From NCBI RefSeq assembly GCF_900109225.1, contig NZ_FNZK01000003.1, positions 1 to 64,000 of the forward strand: DNA of 64,000 bases, in the 5' to 3' direction. This document shows positions 16,210-25,337 of this stretch, in pieces. The notes beneath the pieces were generated by a model. The model was given only the letters and a program-made list of their open reading frames with translations. It had not been told where the DNA came from and did no database searches. A program made the position numbers and the translations under genes. Source of the DNA: Propionispira arboris (lineage in GTDB: Bacteria; Bacillota; Negativicutes; Selenomonadales; Selenomonadaceae). Each line of letters opens with the position of its first letter. Within the stretch, counting starts at the first letter, position 1.

Positions 16210-17304
16210 ATGGGTACTAAACCAACAGTGGTTGTAGCCATGAGCGGAGGGGTGGACAGTTCTTTGACTGCCGCCCTTCTTGTACGTGAAGGCTATAACG
16301 TGATTGGCGTGACAATGCGCCTGAGTGATGATAGCAGAGATTATGATGAAAATGAAGATCGCGGCTGCTGTTCGCTAAAAGCAGTTGATGATGCTCGGCG
16401 TGTGGCGGAGATCATTGGCATCCCGCATTATGTTATGAATTTTAGGGATATGTTTCAAAAAACAGTCGTGGATTATTTTTTGGATGAATATGTTCATGGC
16501 AGAACACCAAATCCTTGTATTGCCTGCAACCGTTATGTGAAATTTGAGGGGCTTTTACAAAGATGCCGTGAAATTGGTGCTGACTACGTAGCAACCGGGC
16601 ATTATGCCAAAATCGAGCAGGATGAACGCAGTGGTCGGTATTTACTTCGTAAAGGGATTGATGTTCTAAAGGATCAGTCCTATGCTTTGTATCATTTGAA
16701 TCAGAAATCTTTGCAGCATTTTATGATGCCGCTCGGAACGTATACGAAAGTAGAGACTCGTGAGCTGGCGGAAGAATTTAATTTACCGGTAGCACATAAA
16801 CCTGATAGTCAGGAAATTTGCTTTGTGCCAAATGATGACTATAAAGCGTATTTAGAAGATAAGGTGCCGCAGGCACTTCAGCCGGGCAATATTGTCGACT
16901 TACAGGGAAATGTCCTTGGTCGTCATAAAGGGGTGCCGCTGTATACGATTGGTCAGCGCAAAGGTCTTGGTATTGCCGCAAAAACCCCGCTTTATGTTGT
17001 TGAACTGAATTTGAAACAGCATTTGGTTGTGGTCGGTGAAGATAAAGATACTTTTACAAATGGACTGATTGCCAATGATATGAACTGGATTACGATTGAT
17101 GAACTCAAGGAACCAATGCAGGTCATGGCCAAAGTTCGGTATGGCAATAAAGAGGGCGCGGCATTGATTTCGCCGCTTAAGGATGGGCTGGTCAAAGTGG
17201 TATTTGATAAACCGCAGCGAGCGGTTACACCTGGTCAGTCGGTTGTTTTTTATGAAAATGATTCTGTGGTTGGCGGTGGCAACATCGTGCGAGCTTTCAG
17301 CTAA
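16210..17304 (+). CDS. mnmA: tRNA-specific 2-thiouridylase MnmA
   Basis: MnmA puts sulfur on C2 of U34 in tRNA-Lys, -Glu and -Gln, using ATP to adenylate the base. The 364-residue protein has the PP-loop SGGVDSS at 12-18, the nucleophile region PNPCIACNRYVKFE with Cys103 and Cys106, and the second catalytic Cys204 in DSQEICFV. The family's tRNA-binding and beta-barrel domains follow. In Firmicutes MnmA takes sulfur straight from an adjacent desulfurase, and iscS two genes upstream fits. A tRNA-Gln gene at the right end of this window has a CUG anticodon, so is not itself a U34 substrate. An 18-bp terminator closes the unit. Confidence 0.95.
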   Translation: MGTKPTVVVAMSGGVDSSLTAALLVREGYNVIGVTMRLSDDSRDYDENEDRGCCSLKAVDDARRVAEIIGIPHYVMNFRDMFQKTVVDYFLDEYVHGRTPNPCIACNRYVKFEGLLQRCREIGADYVATGHYAKIEQDERSGRYLLRKGIDVLKDQSYALYHLNQKSLQHFMMPLGTYTKVETRELAEEFNLPVAHKPDSQEICFVPNDDYKAYLEDKVPQALQPGNIVDLQGNVLGRHKGVPLYTIGQRKGLGIAAKTPLYVVELNLKQHLVVVGEDKDTFTNGLIANDMNWITIDELKEPMQVMAKVRYGNKEGAALISPLKDGLVKVVFDKPQRAVTPGQSVVFYENDSVVGGGNIVRAFS

Positions 17305-17320
17305 GGCTCCTTTTGTGCAG

Positions 17321-17366
17321 ATAAAAATAGATGTTCTGAATTTTTCACCAGAACATCTATTTTTAT
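17321..17366 (+). terminator. Intrinsic terminator after mnmA
   Basis: An 18-bp perfect stem (17321-17338 with 17349-17366) with a ten-base loop ends in an A/T-rich arm that supplies the U-tract. Confidence 0.88.
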
Positions 17367-17390
17367 GAAAAAAGCTGAAGTCAGTGAAAA

Positions 17391-17419
17391 TTGACTTTAT
17401 GACTGGAATTTTATATAAT
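17391..17419 (+). promoter_or_regulatory. Sigma-A promoter of alaS
   Basis: TTGACT (17391-17396) and TATAAT (17414-17419) with a 17-base spacer. The leader would be under 50 bases, too short for a T-box element. Confidence 0.8.
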
Positions 17420-17474
17420 TATTTGAATAGTTTTTACTTGAAAAAGTACCTATCTGTAGTGGAGGTCGATTAGT

Positions 17475-20090
17475 TTGAAATTTATGAGTGGAAATGAACT
17501 GCGAGAAAAATATTTGCAGTTTTTTGTTAGTAAAGGTCATTTGAGATTGCAAAGTGCATCTTTGATACCGGAAAATGATCCAACATTATTAATGGTTGGT
17601 GCTGGAATGGCGCCGTTTAAACCATTTTTTACAGGGAAGATGAAGCCGCCTTGTACACGTATTACAACGAGCCAGCGCTGCGTGAGAACTGGCGATATCG
17701 AAAATGTTGGCAGAACAGCCCGTCATCAGACTTATTTTGAAATGCTCGGCAATTTTTCGTTTGGTGATTATTTTAAACATGATGCAATTAATTGGGCTTG
17801 GGAATTTTTAACAAAAGAACTTGAATTACCAGAAGACAAATTATGGGTCACGGTTTATCCAAAAGATGAAGAAGCTTATAAGATTTGGGCCGAAGAAACA
17901 AGTGTAGATCCTTCTCATATTGTTAAGTTGGAAGATAATTTTTGGGAAATCGGACCTGGTCCATGTGGTCCGGATTCAGAAATTTATATTGATTTGGGTG
18001 AAGAACGTGGTTGCGGCAGTGCTGATTGTGCAGTGGGCTGTGATTGTGACCGATACCTTGAAATTTGGAACCTTGTCTTTACACAATATGATAAGAGCGA
18101 AGCGGGCGAATATGTACCGCTTGCGAAAAAAAATATTGATACAGGTGCTGGTCTGGAACGTTTGGCATCGGTTATGCAAAATAAAAAGACAAATTTTGAA
18201 ACAGATTTGTTATTTCCGATCATTGAATATGCAAGTGCCGTTTCTGGTGTTACATATGGTGTCAATGAAGATAAAGATGTTTCCCTGAAAGTTATTGCCG
18301 ATCATGCAAGAAGTATGACTATTATGATCATGGATGGTATCCTGCCTTCTAATGAAGGTCGTGGATATGTACTTCGCCGCATTTTGCGTCGGGCCATTCG
18401 TCATGGCAGGATGCTGGGGATTGAAACGAAGTTTTTAACTGGGGCAGTGGATGCAGTCCTTAAAATTTATAATGGTGTATTTGCTGAATTGGTGGAAAAA
18501 CAGGATTATATCAAAAAAGTAATCAGTTTGGAAGAAGATCGTTTCCATACGACACTTGTTCAAGGCATGGAACTTTTAAGCGGGCATATTGAACAATTAA
18601 AAACGGAGAAACGAACTGTTTTACGTGGTGAAATTGGCTTTAAATTGTACGATACGTTTGGTTTTCCATGGGAACTTACGGATGAAATTTTGCACGAAAA
18701 TGATATGACGCTGGATAAAGATGCATTTGATAAGGAAATGCAGCAGCAGCGCCAAAGAGCCCGGGCAGCACGTCATGAAAACACAAGAGTGGCAATACCG
18801 GATTTACGCGGTCTGGATACGGAAAAATTATTAGTAGATTCAAGCGTGAAAGAAGCGAAAATTGTTTGTATCTGGAAAGATGGCAAGATGGTCGATTCAG
18901 TCAATGATGGCGAAGAAGCTGGTATGGTTTTTGATATTACGCCATTTTATGCAGAAGGCGGTGGACAAATCGGCGATGCAGGCATTCTTGAAGGTCAATT
19001 TGGTAAGGTAAGTGTTTCGAATACCAAAAAACTTCCAAATGGAACCGTCTATCATATTGGTTATGTGGAAGAAGGTATCATTAAAGTTGGTGATACGATC
19101 AAAATTGAATTGGATGAAGCCAAAAAACTTTCTTCGGCTCGTAATCATACGGCAACACATTTACTACAAGCTGCTTTAAAAACTGTCGTTGGCGAACATG
19201 TCAATCAGGCAGGTTCTTCTGTTACAGCAGAGCATTTGCGCTTCGATTTTTCGAGTTTTGAACCAGTTAGCAAAGAACAGCTGCAAGAGGTGGAGGCAAT
19301 CGTCAATGCGGAAATCTTGAAAGGTATCGATGTTGATATTTGTCAAATGAGCCAAGCTGAAGCAAAAGAAAAAGGTGCAATGGCACTTTTTGGTGAAAAA
19401 TATGGTGATGTTGTTCGCGTAGTTTCTGTAGCTGATTTCAGTATGGAATTGTGCGGCGGTTCACATGTGAAAAATATTGGGCAAATCGGTTTGTTTAAAA
19501 TCATGGGGGAATCCGGCGTGGCATCTGGTGTGCGCCGCATTGAAGCTGTGACAGGTAGAGCTTCAATGGAGTATGCGAATAAACAGATTCAGACGTTGCA
19601 GGAGATTTCTGATAAATTAAAAACACGTCCTGATGAAGCGGCAGCGCGAGTTGATGCTGTTTTGAGCAGCATCAAGGATTTAGAACAGGAACTCACTGCA
19701 TTTAATGAAACAAGAGCGAAGGAAGCAACGCAAAAACTTTTGTTGTCGGCTGAAAGTTATGGTGAAGTTCAAGTTGTGATTGCGAAAGCTGCGGCTGGTG
19801 ATATGGATGAGCTGCGCAATATTGCTGATATGGTTTGTGATCAATTAACGTGTGGTGCGGTTGTACTGGCGGCTGTTAATGACGGGAAGGTTAGTCTTGT
19901 TGTTAAAGTCAGTAAGGCGGCTGTTGCGAAAGGTCTTCATGCCGGAAAAATCATTAAAGATACTGCGAAACTTGTTGGCGGCGGCGGCGGTGGTCGTCCA
20001 GATATGGCTCAGGCTGGCGGAAAAATACCGGAAAAGCTGGCGGATGCTTTTTCAGCAGCGGCAGCTATTATAAAAGAACAAATTCACTAA
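17475..20090 (+). CDS. alaS: Alanyl-tRNA synthetase
   Basis: AlaRS charges tRNA-Ala and removes mischarged Ser and Gly. The 871-residue protein runs catalytic class II domain (1-240, with TSQRCVRTGDIENVG and FEMLGNFSFGDYF), tRNA recognition domain, editing domain with HTATHLL and CGGSHV as zinc ligands, then the C-Ala domain ending in a Gly-rich stretch before GRPDMAQAGG. The start is TTG at 17475, nine bases after GGAGG. It is preceded by a strong promoter and heads the alaS-ireB-ruvX-DUF1292 block found across Firmicutes. All domain lengths are typical. Confidence 0.97.
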   Translation: MKFMSGNELREKYLQFFVSKGHLRLQSASLIPENDPTLLMVGAGMAPFKPFFTGKMKPPCTRITTSQRCVRTGDIENVGRTARHQTYFEMLGNFSFGDYFKHDAINWAWEFLTKELELPEDKLWVTVYPKDEEAYKIWAEETSVDPSHIVKLEDNFWEIGPGPCGPDSEIYIDLGEERGCGSADCAVGCDCDRYLEIWNLVFTQYDKSEAGEYVPLAKKNIDTGAGLERLASVMQNKKTNFETDLLFPIIEYASAVSGVTYGVNEDKDVSLKVIADHARSMTIMIMDGILPSNEGRGYVLRRILRRAIRHGRMLGIETKFLTGAVDAVLKIYNGVFAELVEKQDYIKKVISLEEDRFHTTLVQGMELLSGHIEQLKTEKRTVLRGEIGFKLYDTFGFPWELTDEILHENDMTLDKDAFDKEMQQQRQRARAARHENTRVAIPDLRGLDTEKLLVDSSVKEAKIVCIWKDGKMVDSVNDGEEAGMVFDITPFYAEGGGQIGDAGILEGQFGKVSVSNTKKLPNGTVYHIGYVEEGIIKVGDTIKIELDEAKKLSSARNHTATHLLQAALKTVVGEHVNQAGSSVTAEHLRFDFSSFEPVSKEQLQEVEAIVNAEILKGIDVDICQMSQAEAKEKGAMALFGEKYGDVVRVVSVADFSMELCGGSHVKNIGQIGLFKIMGESGVASGVRRIEAVTGRASMEYANKQIQTLQEISDKLKTRPDEAAARVDAVLSSIKDLEQELTAFNETRAKEATQKLLLSAESYGEVQVVIAKAAAGDMDELRNIADMVCDQLTCGAVVLAAVNDGKVSLVVKVSKAAVAKGLHAGKIIKDTAKLVGGGGGGRPDMAQAGGKIPEKLADAFSAAAAIIKEQIH

Positions 20091-20102
20091 GTCTAATCAA
20101 GG

Positions 20103-20143
20103 AAGATGGGGCAGATCTTACAGTCTGCTCTATCTTTATTTTT
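20103..20143 (+). terminator. Terminator after alaS
   Basis: A 14-bp stem with three G-T pairs (20103-20116 with 20123-20136) precedes TATTTTTC. Confidence 0.7.
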
Positions 20144-20305
20144 CATACTGGACAGGAAATCATGAATGAAACAAGAATATAAACTATAAGTATCTAAAAT
20201 ATAAATAATGCATTAGATTTTTACTGCAAGTACTATTTACCGCGTTATTTATACTATATTTACGGAAATAGCAAATGATCTGTGTTTTGAGGGGAGGACT
20301 CAATA

Positions 20306-20560
20306 ATGGCTAATATGGAAGAAACAATGATGTTTAAGTTTGGTGCCGATGAAAATAAAGCAGCAAATGTTCTTAAAAAAGTATGTCAGGCTATGGAAGA
20401 AAAAGGTTACAATCCAATCAATCAGTTGGTTGGTTATTTGTTGTCAGGTGATCCTGCTTATGTGACGAGTCACAATGATGCCAGGAGCATGATTCGAAAA
20501 CTGGAACGAGATGAGCTGTTAGAAGAGCTCATTCGATCTTACATTGCAACGAATAAATAA
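20306..20560 (+). CDS. ireB: IreB family regulatory phosphoprotein (UPF0297)
   Basis: IreB is a small dimeric protein that lowers cephalosporin resistance in enterococci and is phosphorylated by the PASTA kinase IreK. The 84-residue protein shows the family core [20 protein letters not shown] and the [17 protein letters not shown] helix. In the enterococcal protein Thr4 and Thr7 are reported phosphorylation sites; here residue 7 is Thr but residue 4 is Met. The start follows GGGGAGG. It lies 215 bases after alaS and 26 bases before ruvX, in the conserved order alaS-ireB-ruvX-DUF1292. No kinase gene is in the window. Confidence 0.92.
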   Translation: MANMEETMMFKFGADENKAANVLKKVCQAMEEKGYNPINQLVGYLLSGDPAYVTSHNDARSMIRKLERDELLEELIRSYIATNK

Positions 20561-20585
20561 GTATAGTGATAATAATGGAGGACGT

Positions 20586-20999
20586 ATGCGGATAATAGCG
20601 CTTGATGTTGGTGATCGTACAATTGGTATTGCTGTGAGTGATGAACTGATGTTTACAGCACAAGGCGTGGAGACGATTCGCCGTACCTCTTTAGATCGTG
20701 ATTTGAAACGCCTGGGTGAGTTGATGGAGCAGTATGAGACCAATACGTTACTTGTTGGGTTACCTAAAAATATGGATGGTACCATAGGGGTACGCTGCGA
20801 AATTGTCAAAGCTTTTACGCAAGAGATTACAAATGTGATGCCGGAGACGAAAATCATTTTTTGGGATGAACGGTTATCTACTGTTGCAGCATCGCGCTCT
20901 TTGATTGCCGCTGATGTAAGCAGGGCAAAACGAAAAAAAGTCATTGATAAAATGGCGGCAGTTTTTATCTTACAGGGATATTTGGATGGTCGTTCATAA
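20586..20999 (+). CDS. ruvX: Holliday junction resolvase-like RuvX (YqgF)
   Basis: This RNase H-fold nuclease is linked to 5' end trimming of pre-16S rRNA and, in some species, Holliday junction cleavage. The 137-residue protein begins MRIIALDVGDRTIGIAVSD, with the first catalytic Asp at 7; it continues with VGLPKNMDGTIG, a conserved Glu region and FWDERLSTVAA, and ends KKKVIDKMAAVFILQGYLD with the last Asp. The longer frame starting at 20544 is rejected because GGAGG (20577-20581) sits just ahead of the ATG at 20586. It is part of the alaS-ireB-ruvX block. Confidence 0.95.
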   Translation: MRIIALDVGDRTIGIAVSDELMFTAQGVETIRRTSLDRDLKRLGELMEQYETNTLLVGLPKNMDGTIGVRCEIVKAFTQEITNVMPETKIIFWDERLSTVAASRSLIAADVSRAKRKKVIDKMAAVFILQGYLDGRS

Positions 21000-21084
21000 A
21001 TTCTTGACAGAGCGAAGTTTCTAGGTTAGAATGTTAGCAAAGAATGGGTTTATACGGACCTAAAAATACTATGAGGTGAATTGA

Positions 21085-21447
21085 ATGACAGATAAAGAAA
21101 AAGATTTAATTGATGAAGCAGAAGAAATGGTTGTTGTTATGACCGATGAAGACGGTAATGAGTTTTATTATCGCGAAGAAATGATCATACCAGTTGGCGA
21201 CAAGAAATTTGCTTTACTCGTAGGTATTCATGAAGATGAAGAAGATGAATCCGAGGAAACTCATGAACATGAAGATTGCGGCTGTGGCTGCGGTTGTGAC
21301 GACGAAGAAGATGTATTGATTGCGAAAATCGTAACCAATGAAAATGGTGAAGATGAATATATCGACCCTACGGATGAAGAATTCGAAGAAGTTCAAAAAG
21401 CATATGATGCAATTATGGATGAAGAAGAAGCCGAAGATAAAGAATAA
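21085..21447 (+). CDS. DUF1292 acidic protein with Cys/His-rich insert
   Basis: This 120-residue protein is very acidic and matches the DUF1292 family (YrzB in Bacillus), which is always found after ruvX. The N-terminal 50 residues and C-terminal 45 residues are typical (TDEDGNEFYYREEMIIPVG and VTNENGEDEYIDPTDEEFEEV). Between them is an insert, HEHEDCGCGCGCDDEED, at about residues 64-78, with four alternating Cys and two His. This could bind a metal such as zinc or copper. No function is established for the family. It is the last gene before an intrinsic terminator. Confidence 0.85.
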   Translation: MTDKEKDLIDEAEEMVVVMTDEDGNEFYYREEMIIPVGDKKFALLVGIHEDEEDESEETHEHEDCGCGCGCDDEEDVLIAKIVTNENGEDEYIDPTDEEFEEVQKAYDAIMDEEEAEDKE

Positions 21448-21467
21448 AAGCGAATAAATAACTTTTT

Positions 21468-21510
21468 AAGTCGTCCCTGTCTTGTTGATTGGGACGATTT
21501 ATTTTTTTAT
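21468..21510 (+). terminator. Terminator of the alaS-ireB-ruvX-DUF1292 block
   Basis: A 10-bp stem (21468-21477 with 21491-21500) with one G-T pair is followed by ATTTTTTTAT. Confidence 0.85.
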
Positions 21511-21826
21511 TTGTAAATTTAAATTGATCGCAGCAGGAATTTTATGTTTTAAATGGAATTAAATAATAAATACTATTTATAGTGAGTGAATTTAAAAAAT
21601 AGCAGTAATCAAATTTTTTTGTTTGTTGCTATTTTTTTTAGAAGTTATTTTACGTAGATACTTTGTACGATATTCTCAAGAAATCATTTAATACAGTTCT
21701 TATTGGTACCAAGCATTAAAAATGCCAATTTTTTAAAAGATTATACAACGTGTAAGATTTTATGATGTGTATGGCGGTCGTGGTGTCCATTCAATGAACG
21801 TAATCGATTAAAGGAGAGATGTACAA
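21511..21826. other. Gene-free AT-rich gap with an orphan hairpin, upstream of the chemoreceptor
   Basis: No reading frame with a ribosome binding site is visible in these 316 bases. A second terminator-like hairpin (21594-21637) lies in the middle with no gene between it and the DUF1292 terminator. The last 150 bases should contain the chemoreceptor promoter; no strong TTGACA/TATAAT pair stands out. The AAAGGAGAG ribosome site lies just before 21827. Confidence 0.6.
21594..21637. terminator. Orphan terminator-like hairpin
   Basis: Arms 21594-21604 and 21627-21637 are 11-bp exact complements (AAAAAATAGCA and its reverse complement) followed by T residues. It could end an unannotated small RNA or be a back-up terminator on either strand. 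Confidence 0.6.
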
Positions 21827-23551
21827 ATGCAATGGCTGCATAATCTAAAGGTGAAGAAAAAACTATTTATTTTGATGTTTGTATTTATTTGTGGATTAAT
21901 AAGTATTGGGGTTATGGGCTTTTATTATTTACGGCAAGCAAATGAGAATTTTGAAAATTTATATCAGGTGGATTTAAAAAAAGTTGAGCATGCATCACAA
22001 GGCTGCGTACTGATTCGCGAAATTCAGGGAGATATGTTTCTTTTAATGAGTACCACCTATCCTGAGGAAGAAAAAAAATTAATGGGCGAAATTAATAATC
22101 TAACCTTAAAATTTGATGAAACTCTTAAATCTTATGAACAGCTGCCTCTAAATTCTATGGAACAGGGGAATTTAAAAGAATTGAGAGATGCGATCAATGA
22201 TTATCGTGTGGTCAAAAAGAGGGTTATTGAATTAGCTACAACTGGTCAGGATCAAGCGGCTCGACAATTATATCGGGATAAAGGCGAAGTCATAGCCGAT
22301 GATTTTGTACAGCACTTAAATGATATGACAATTAAATCACAAGCGAATGCGGATGAAATGGCGGCTGCATCACATGCGGCATTCCAGCAGGCAAAAATGG
22401 TATTTATTCTTTTTGTTTTGTGTCTGACGGTGATCGGGCTTATTTTAGGCAGCCTTATTATTCGACAAATTGTTACGCGCTTAAATGATGCCGTGGATTT
22501 TTTAGATGAAATTGCGACAGGCGATTTTTCACGCGATGTAAGTGCAGCTCACAGTCTTGAAGATCATAGTGAATTTGGTCGTTTATCAAGGTCAATTGAT
22601 CAAATGAATAAGCATATTCGTGCGTTGATTAAGAATATTTCTACTACGGCTGAGAACTTAGCATCGGCATCTGAAGAACTATCTGCTACAGCTGAGCAAT
22701 CAGCACAAGCTTCAGAACAAGTAGCTCAGTCGATTATAACGGTTGCGAAGGGATCGGAAAAACAATTGCATATGGCGAACGAAACGAGTCTTACGATTGA
22801 AGAAATGGCAAAAGGAATTCAGCAAGTAGCTCAAAATAGTATGGTTGCGACGCAGTCGGCTGAAAAAACATCAATTTCGGCAACCAGCGGCGGTTCAGCT
22901 ATTGAACAAACAATCGATCAAATGAAAGTCATTGAGCAAAAAACGGATCATACAGCAAATGTTATCAGTGAATTGGATGCTCGTTCACAGCAAATTGGTC
23001 AGATTGTTGAGGCCATTACGACGATCGCCGACCAAACCAATTTACTGGCTTTAAATGCAGCAATTGAAGCTGCTAGAGCAGGTGAGGCGGGGCGTGGCTT
23101 TTCTGTTGTAGCTGAAGAGGTTCGTAAGCTGGCGGAACAATCTGCTCAGTCTGCTAAGGAAATTACGGAGTTGATTCATGAAATTCAGGAACGAACCAAT
23201 AGTGCGGTTTCATTTATGAATGATAGTAAAAAAGAAGTTAAAACTGGTGCAGAGGTAGCGATCCTTGCTGGTGAAAATTTTGCTGAAATATTGACAAGGG
23301 TGAGCGAGATTACAGATCAAATTCATGAAATTTCAGCGGCGAGCCAGGAACTTACCAGCGGGACAGACACGGTGGTAATGAGTGCTCACCATACAATACA
23401 AGAAAGTGAAAAAGCAGCGGAAGAAACCGAGTCTATTTCAGCGGCAACGGAGCAGCAATCGGCGGCTGTTGAGGAAATTGCGACAGCGAGTAAACATTTG
23501 GCTGATATGGCGATGGAACTGCAAAATTCAATTTTGAAGTTCAAGGTTTAA
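21827..23551 (+). CDS. Methyl-accepting chemotaxis protein
   Basis: This 574-residue chemoreceptor has a short cytoplasmic start, a membrane helix at about 14-33, and a periplasmic four-helix-bundle sensor of about 150 residues (4HB_MCP type). A second membrane helix lies at about 190-211, then HAMP, then the long signalling coiled coil. The hairpin tip is conserved: [20 protein letters not shown] followed by [18 protein letters not shown]. Glu/Gln-rich helices supply methylation sites. There is no C-terminal CheR-binding pentapeptide. It stands alone between terminators, with no che or flagellar genes nearby, so its ligand is unknown; 4HB sensors bind amino acids or small organic acids in known cases. 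Confidence 0.93.
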   Translation: MQWLHNLKVKKKLFILMFVFICGLISIGVMGFYYLRQANENFENLYQVDLKKVEHASQGCVLIREIQGDMFLLMSTTYPEEEKKLMGEINNLTLKFDETLKSYEQLPLNSMEQGNLKELRDAINDYRVVKKRVIELATTGQDQAARQLYRDKGEVIADDFVQHLNDMTIKSQANADEMAAASHAAFQQAKMVFILFVLCLTVIGLILGSLIIRQIVTRLNDAVDFLDEIATGDFSRDVSAAHSLEDHSEFGRLSRSIDQMNKHIRALIKNISTTAENLASASEELSATAEQSAQASEQVAQSIITVAKGSEKQLHMANETSLTIEEMAKGIQQVAQNSMVATQSAEKTSISATSGGSAIEQTIDQMKVIEQKTDHTANVISELDARSQQIGQIVEAITTIADQTNLLALNAAIEAARAGEAGRGFSVVAEEVRKLAEQSAQSAKEITELIHEIQERTNSAVSFMNDSKKEVKTGAEVAILAGENFAEILTRVSEITDQIHEISAASQELTSGTDTVVMSAHHTIQESEKAAEETESISAATEQQSAAVEEIATASKHLADMAMELQNSILKFKV

Positions 23552-23576
23552 GTTCTGACTTATAGGTCATGGAAAG

Positions 23577-23616
23577 AAAATGTACTTATCTGCGAAAGGT
23601 AAGTACATTTTTTTTC
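23577..23616 (+). terminator. Terminator after the chemoreceptor
   Basis: The arms AAAATGTACTTA and TAAGTACATTTT (from 23577 and ending near 23612) pair around a short loop and run into eight T. Confidence 0.88.
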
Positions 23617-23627
23617 GTAAAAAAATA

Positions 23628-23656
23628 TTGTAATTGTTATGTGGTTTTCGTATAAT
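23628..23656 (+). promoter_or_regulatory. Promoter of the mltG operon
   Basis: TTGTAA (23628-23633) and TATAAT (23651-23656) with a 17-base spacer, 42 bases before the mltG start. Confidence 0.7.
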
Positions 23657-23698
23657 TAAAAGATATGTAAAAGCGTCTAGAGTTAAGGAGAGGGTTTT

Positions 23699-24730
23699 GT
23701 GTCGGAAATAAAAGAGAAGTTACAATTATCAAAAGGTATTGTATTAGGGAGTATCATACTTTTCATTTTTATGATTTTTACATATGGCTGCATGCATCAA
23801 TCTCATACGGCGGCGGCTTCTAATGAGCAGTCGAAGGTGAAGTCCGTTTATATTCGTGTAAAACCAGGGATGGATGCTGAAAAAATTGCCAACCTGTTGC
23901 GAGATCGGAACGTCATTGATAATGTATATATGTTTAGAATTATGGCGAAGGTGGAAGGTTTAGATAATAATTTGAAGACGGGTGATTATCAGTTACAGAC
24001 AAATATGACATATAAGGAAATTCTTGAGGTTTTAGTTAGTGGGAAAACGGCGACGATGTCAATTATGATTCCTGAAGGTTATAATGTCGAGCAAATTGCT
24101 AAAACCTTGCAAGATAAGGGGATTGTTAGTGCTAAAGATTTTGAAAAAGCTGCTACCGATTTTGCACCATATGACTATATAACAAAAGCGCATGATGTAA
24201 AATATCGAGTGGATGGTTTTTTATTTCCTGATACCTATGAAATCGCTGGAGATTTTACGGCAATGGATATTCTTACATTAATGGCGAAGGAATTTGATCA
24301 TAAATTAACGCCGGAAATGCGTTCGCGGGCGATAGCAATGAATTTATCGATTCGCGACTTGGTTATTTTGGCCTCCCTAGTTGAAAAAGAAGCGCAAGTG
24401 GAAGAAGATCGTCCTATCATCGCGCAAGTATTTATGAATCGGTTGCGCGAAAAGATGCCGCTGCAATCGTGTGCGACTATTCAATATATTTTGGGGAATC
24501 CGAAAGCAGAATTGTCTATTCAGGATACGCAGATTAAATCGCCTTATAATACGTACCTGAATATGGGGCTGCCACCGGGTCCTATTGCCAATCCGGGACT
24601 TGCTTCCATTAAAGCGGTTTTATATTCTGAACCAACAGAGTATTTATATTTTGTGGCGGATAAACATGGTAAACATCATTTTAGCAAAACATATCAAGAA
24701 CATTTACAAACGATAGACCGGGTGGAATAA
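23699..24730 (+). CDS. mltG: Endolytic murein transglycosylase MltG
   Basis: MltG cuts newly made glycan strands in the membrane and sets their length during peptidoglycan synthesis. The 343-residue protein has one N-terminal membrane helix (about 13-30), a LysM-like subdomain, and the YceG catalytic domain with Glu229 in LASLVEKEAQVEEDRP and the conserved NPKAELSIQDTQIKSPYNTY. The helix ends FTYGC; this is not a good lipobox, so a transmembrane anchor is preferred over a lipoprotein. The start is GTG at 23699, six bases after AAGGAGAGG. It is the first gene of a unit with an O-methyltransferase, U32 protein and DUF4911. Confidence 0.94.
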   Translation: MSEIKEKLQLSKGIVLGSIILFIFMIFTYGCMHQSHTAAASNEQSKVKSVYIRVKPGMDAEKIANLLRDRNVIDNVYMFRIMAKVEGLDNNLKTGDYQLQTNMTYKEILEVLVSGKTATMSIMIPEGYNVEQIAKTLQDKGIVSAKDFEKAATDFAPYDYITKAHDVKYRVDGFLFPDTYEIAGDFTAMDILTLMAKEFDHKLTPEMRSRAIAMNLSIRDLVILASLVEKEAQVEEDRPIIAQVFMNRLREKMPLQSCATIQYILGNPKAELSIQDTQIKSPYNTYLNMGLPPGPIANPGLASIKAVLYSEPTEYLYFVADKHGKHHFSKTYQEHLQTIDRVE

Positions 24731-24731
24731 A

Positions 24732-25337
24732 ATGGAGTATTTGTTACGAGAAATGGAAGAGTATGCTGTAGTGCATCATGTACCAATTATTAATGTAAAA
24801 GGCAAAGCATTCCTTATAGAGACTGTTGCAGCCAAACGACCGCATCGTGTATTGGAGATTGGTACGGCAATTGGATATTCTTCGCTTTTGATTGCAGAAA
24901 ATAGTGCAGATGATATTCAAATCACTACTTTGGAGTTAAATGAAGAGCGTGCCGCGACGGCAAGAAAATTTATTAATCATTCAAGATACAGTGAACAAAT
25001 TACAATTTTACTTGGTGATGCAGCGGTAAACATTGATACACTGCAAGATGTTTATGATCTTGTTTTTATTGATGCTGCCAAAGGGCAGTATCTTACGTAT
25101 TTTAATAAGATATTACCGCATTTGGCAGCAGACGGTGTTGTTGTTGCAGATAATGTACTATTTCGTGGATATGTACGGAGCAGTGAAAAACCGCCGCGTC
25201 GTTATAAAACAATTGTAACGAGATTGAAAAAATATATCGAAATAGTTGAAAACCATCCTGAGTTTGAGACGGTGATCCATGAGCAAGGGGATGGCTTAGC
25301 TGTTTCTTATAGGAGGAAAAATATTGAAAAAACCTGA
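24732..25337 (+). CDS. SAM-dependent O-methyltransferase (YrrM/TrmR-like)
   Basis: This 201-residue class I methyltransferase belongs to the metal-dependent catechol O-methyltransferase-like group (methyltransf_3). The SAM motif is VLEIGTAIGYSSLL, and the metal ligands appear in DLVFIDAAKGQYL and VVADNVLFRG. In Bacillus the gene in this position (yrrM, now trmR) methylates 5-hydroxyuridine 34 in tRNA to 5-methoxyuridine. The next gene is a U32 protein of the type that makes that hydroxyuridine, so the same job is likely here. It starts one base after the mltG stop and overlaps the U32 gene by 14 bases. Confidence 0.88.
   Translation: MEYLLREMEEYAVVHHVPIINVKGKAFLIETVAAKRPHRVLEIGTAIGYSSLLIAENSADDIQITTLELNEERAATARKFINHSRYSEQITILLGDAAVNIDTLQDVYDLVFIDAAKGQYLTYFNKILPHLAADGVVVADNVLFRGYVRSSEKPPRRYKTIVTRLKKYIEIVENHPEFETVIHEQGDGLAVSYRRKNIEKT

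Noticed and set aside
17420-17474. T-box leader for alaS
   Set aside because: The promoter leaves under 50 bases of leader, too short for a T-box, and no TGGNACCGCG-type motif is present.
17984-18265. Minus-strand frame of 93 codons inside alaS
   Set aside because: It lies wholly in a well-supported gene, has no ribosome binding site and encodes low-complexity sequence.
20519-20944. Minus-strand frame of 141 codons over ireB-ruvX
   Set aside because: It overlaps two conserved genes in antisense and shows no family motif.
23699-23800. MltG as a lipoprotein
   Set aside because: The Cys after the hydrophobic helix is in FTYGC, which does not fit a lipobox; a membrane anchor is normal for MltG.
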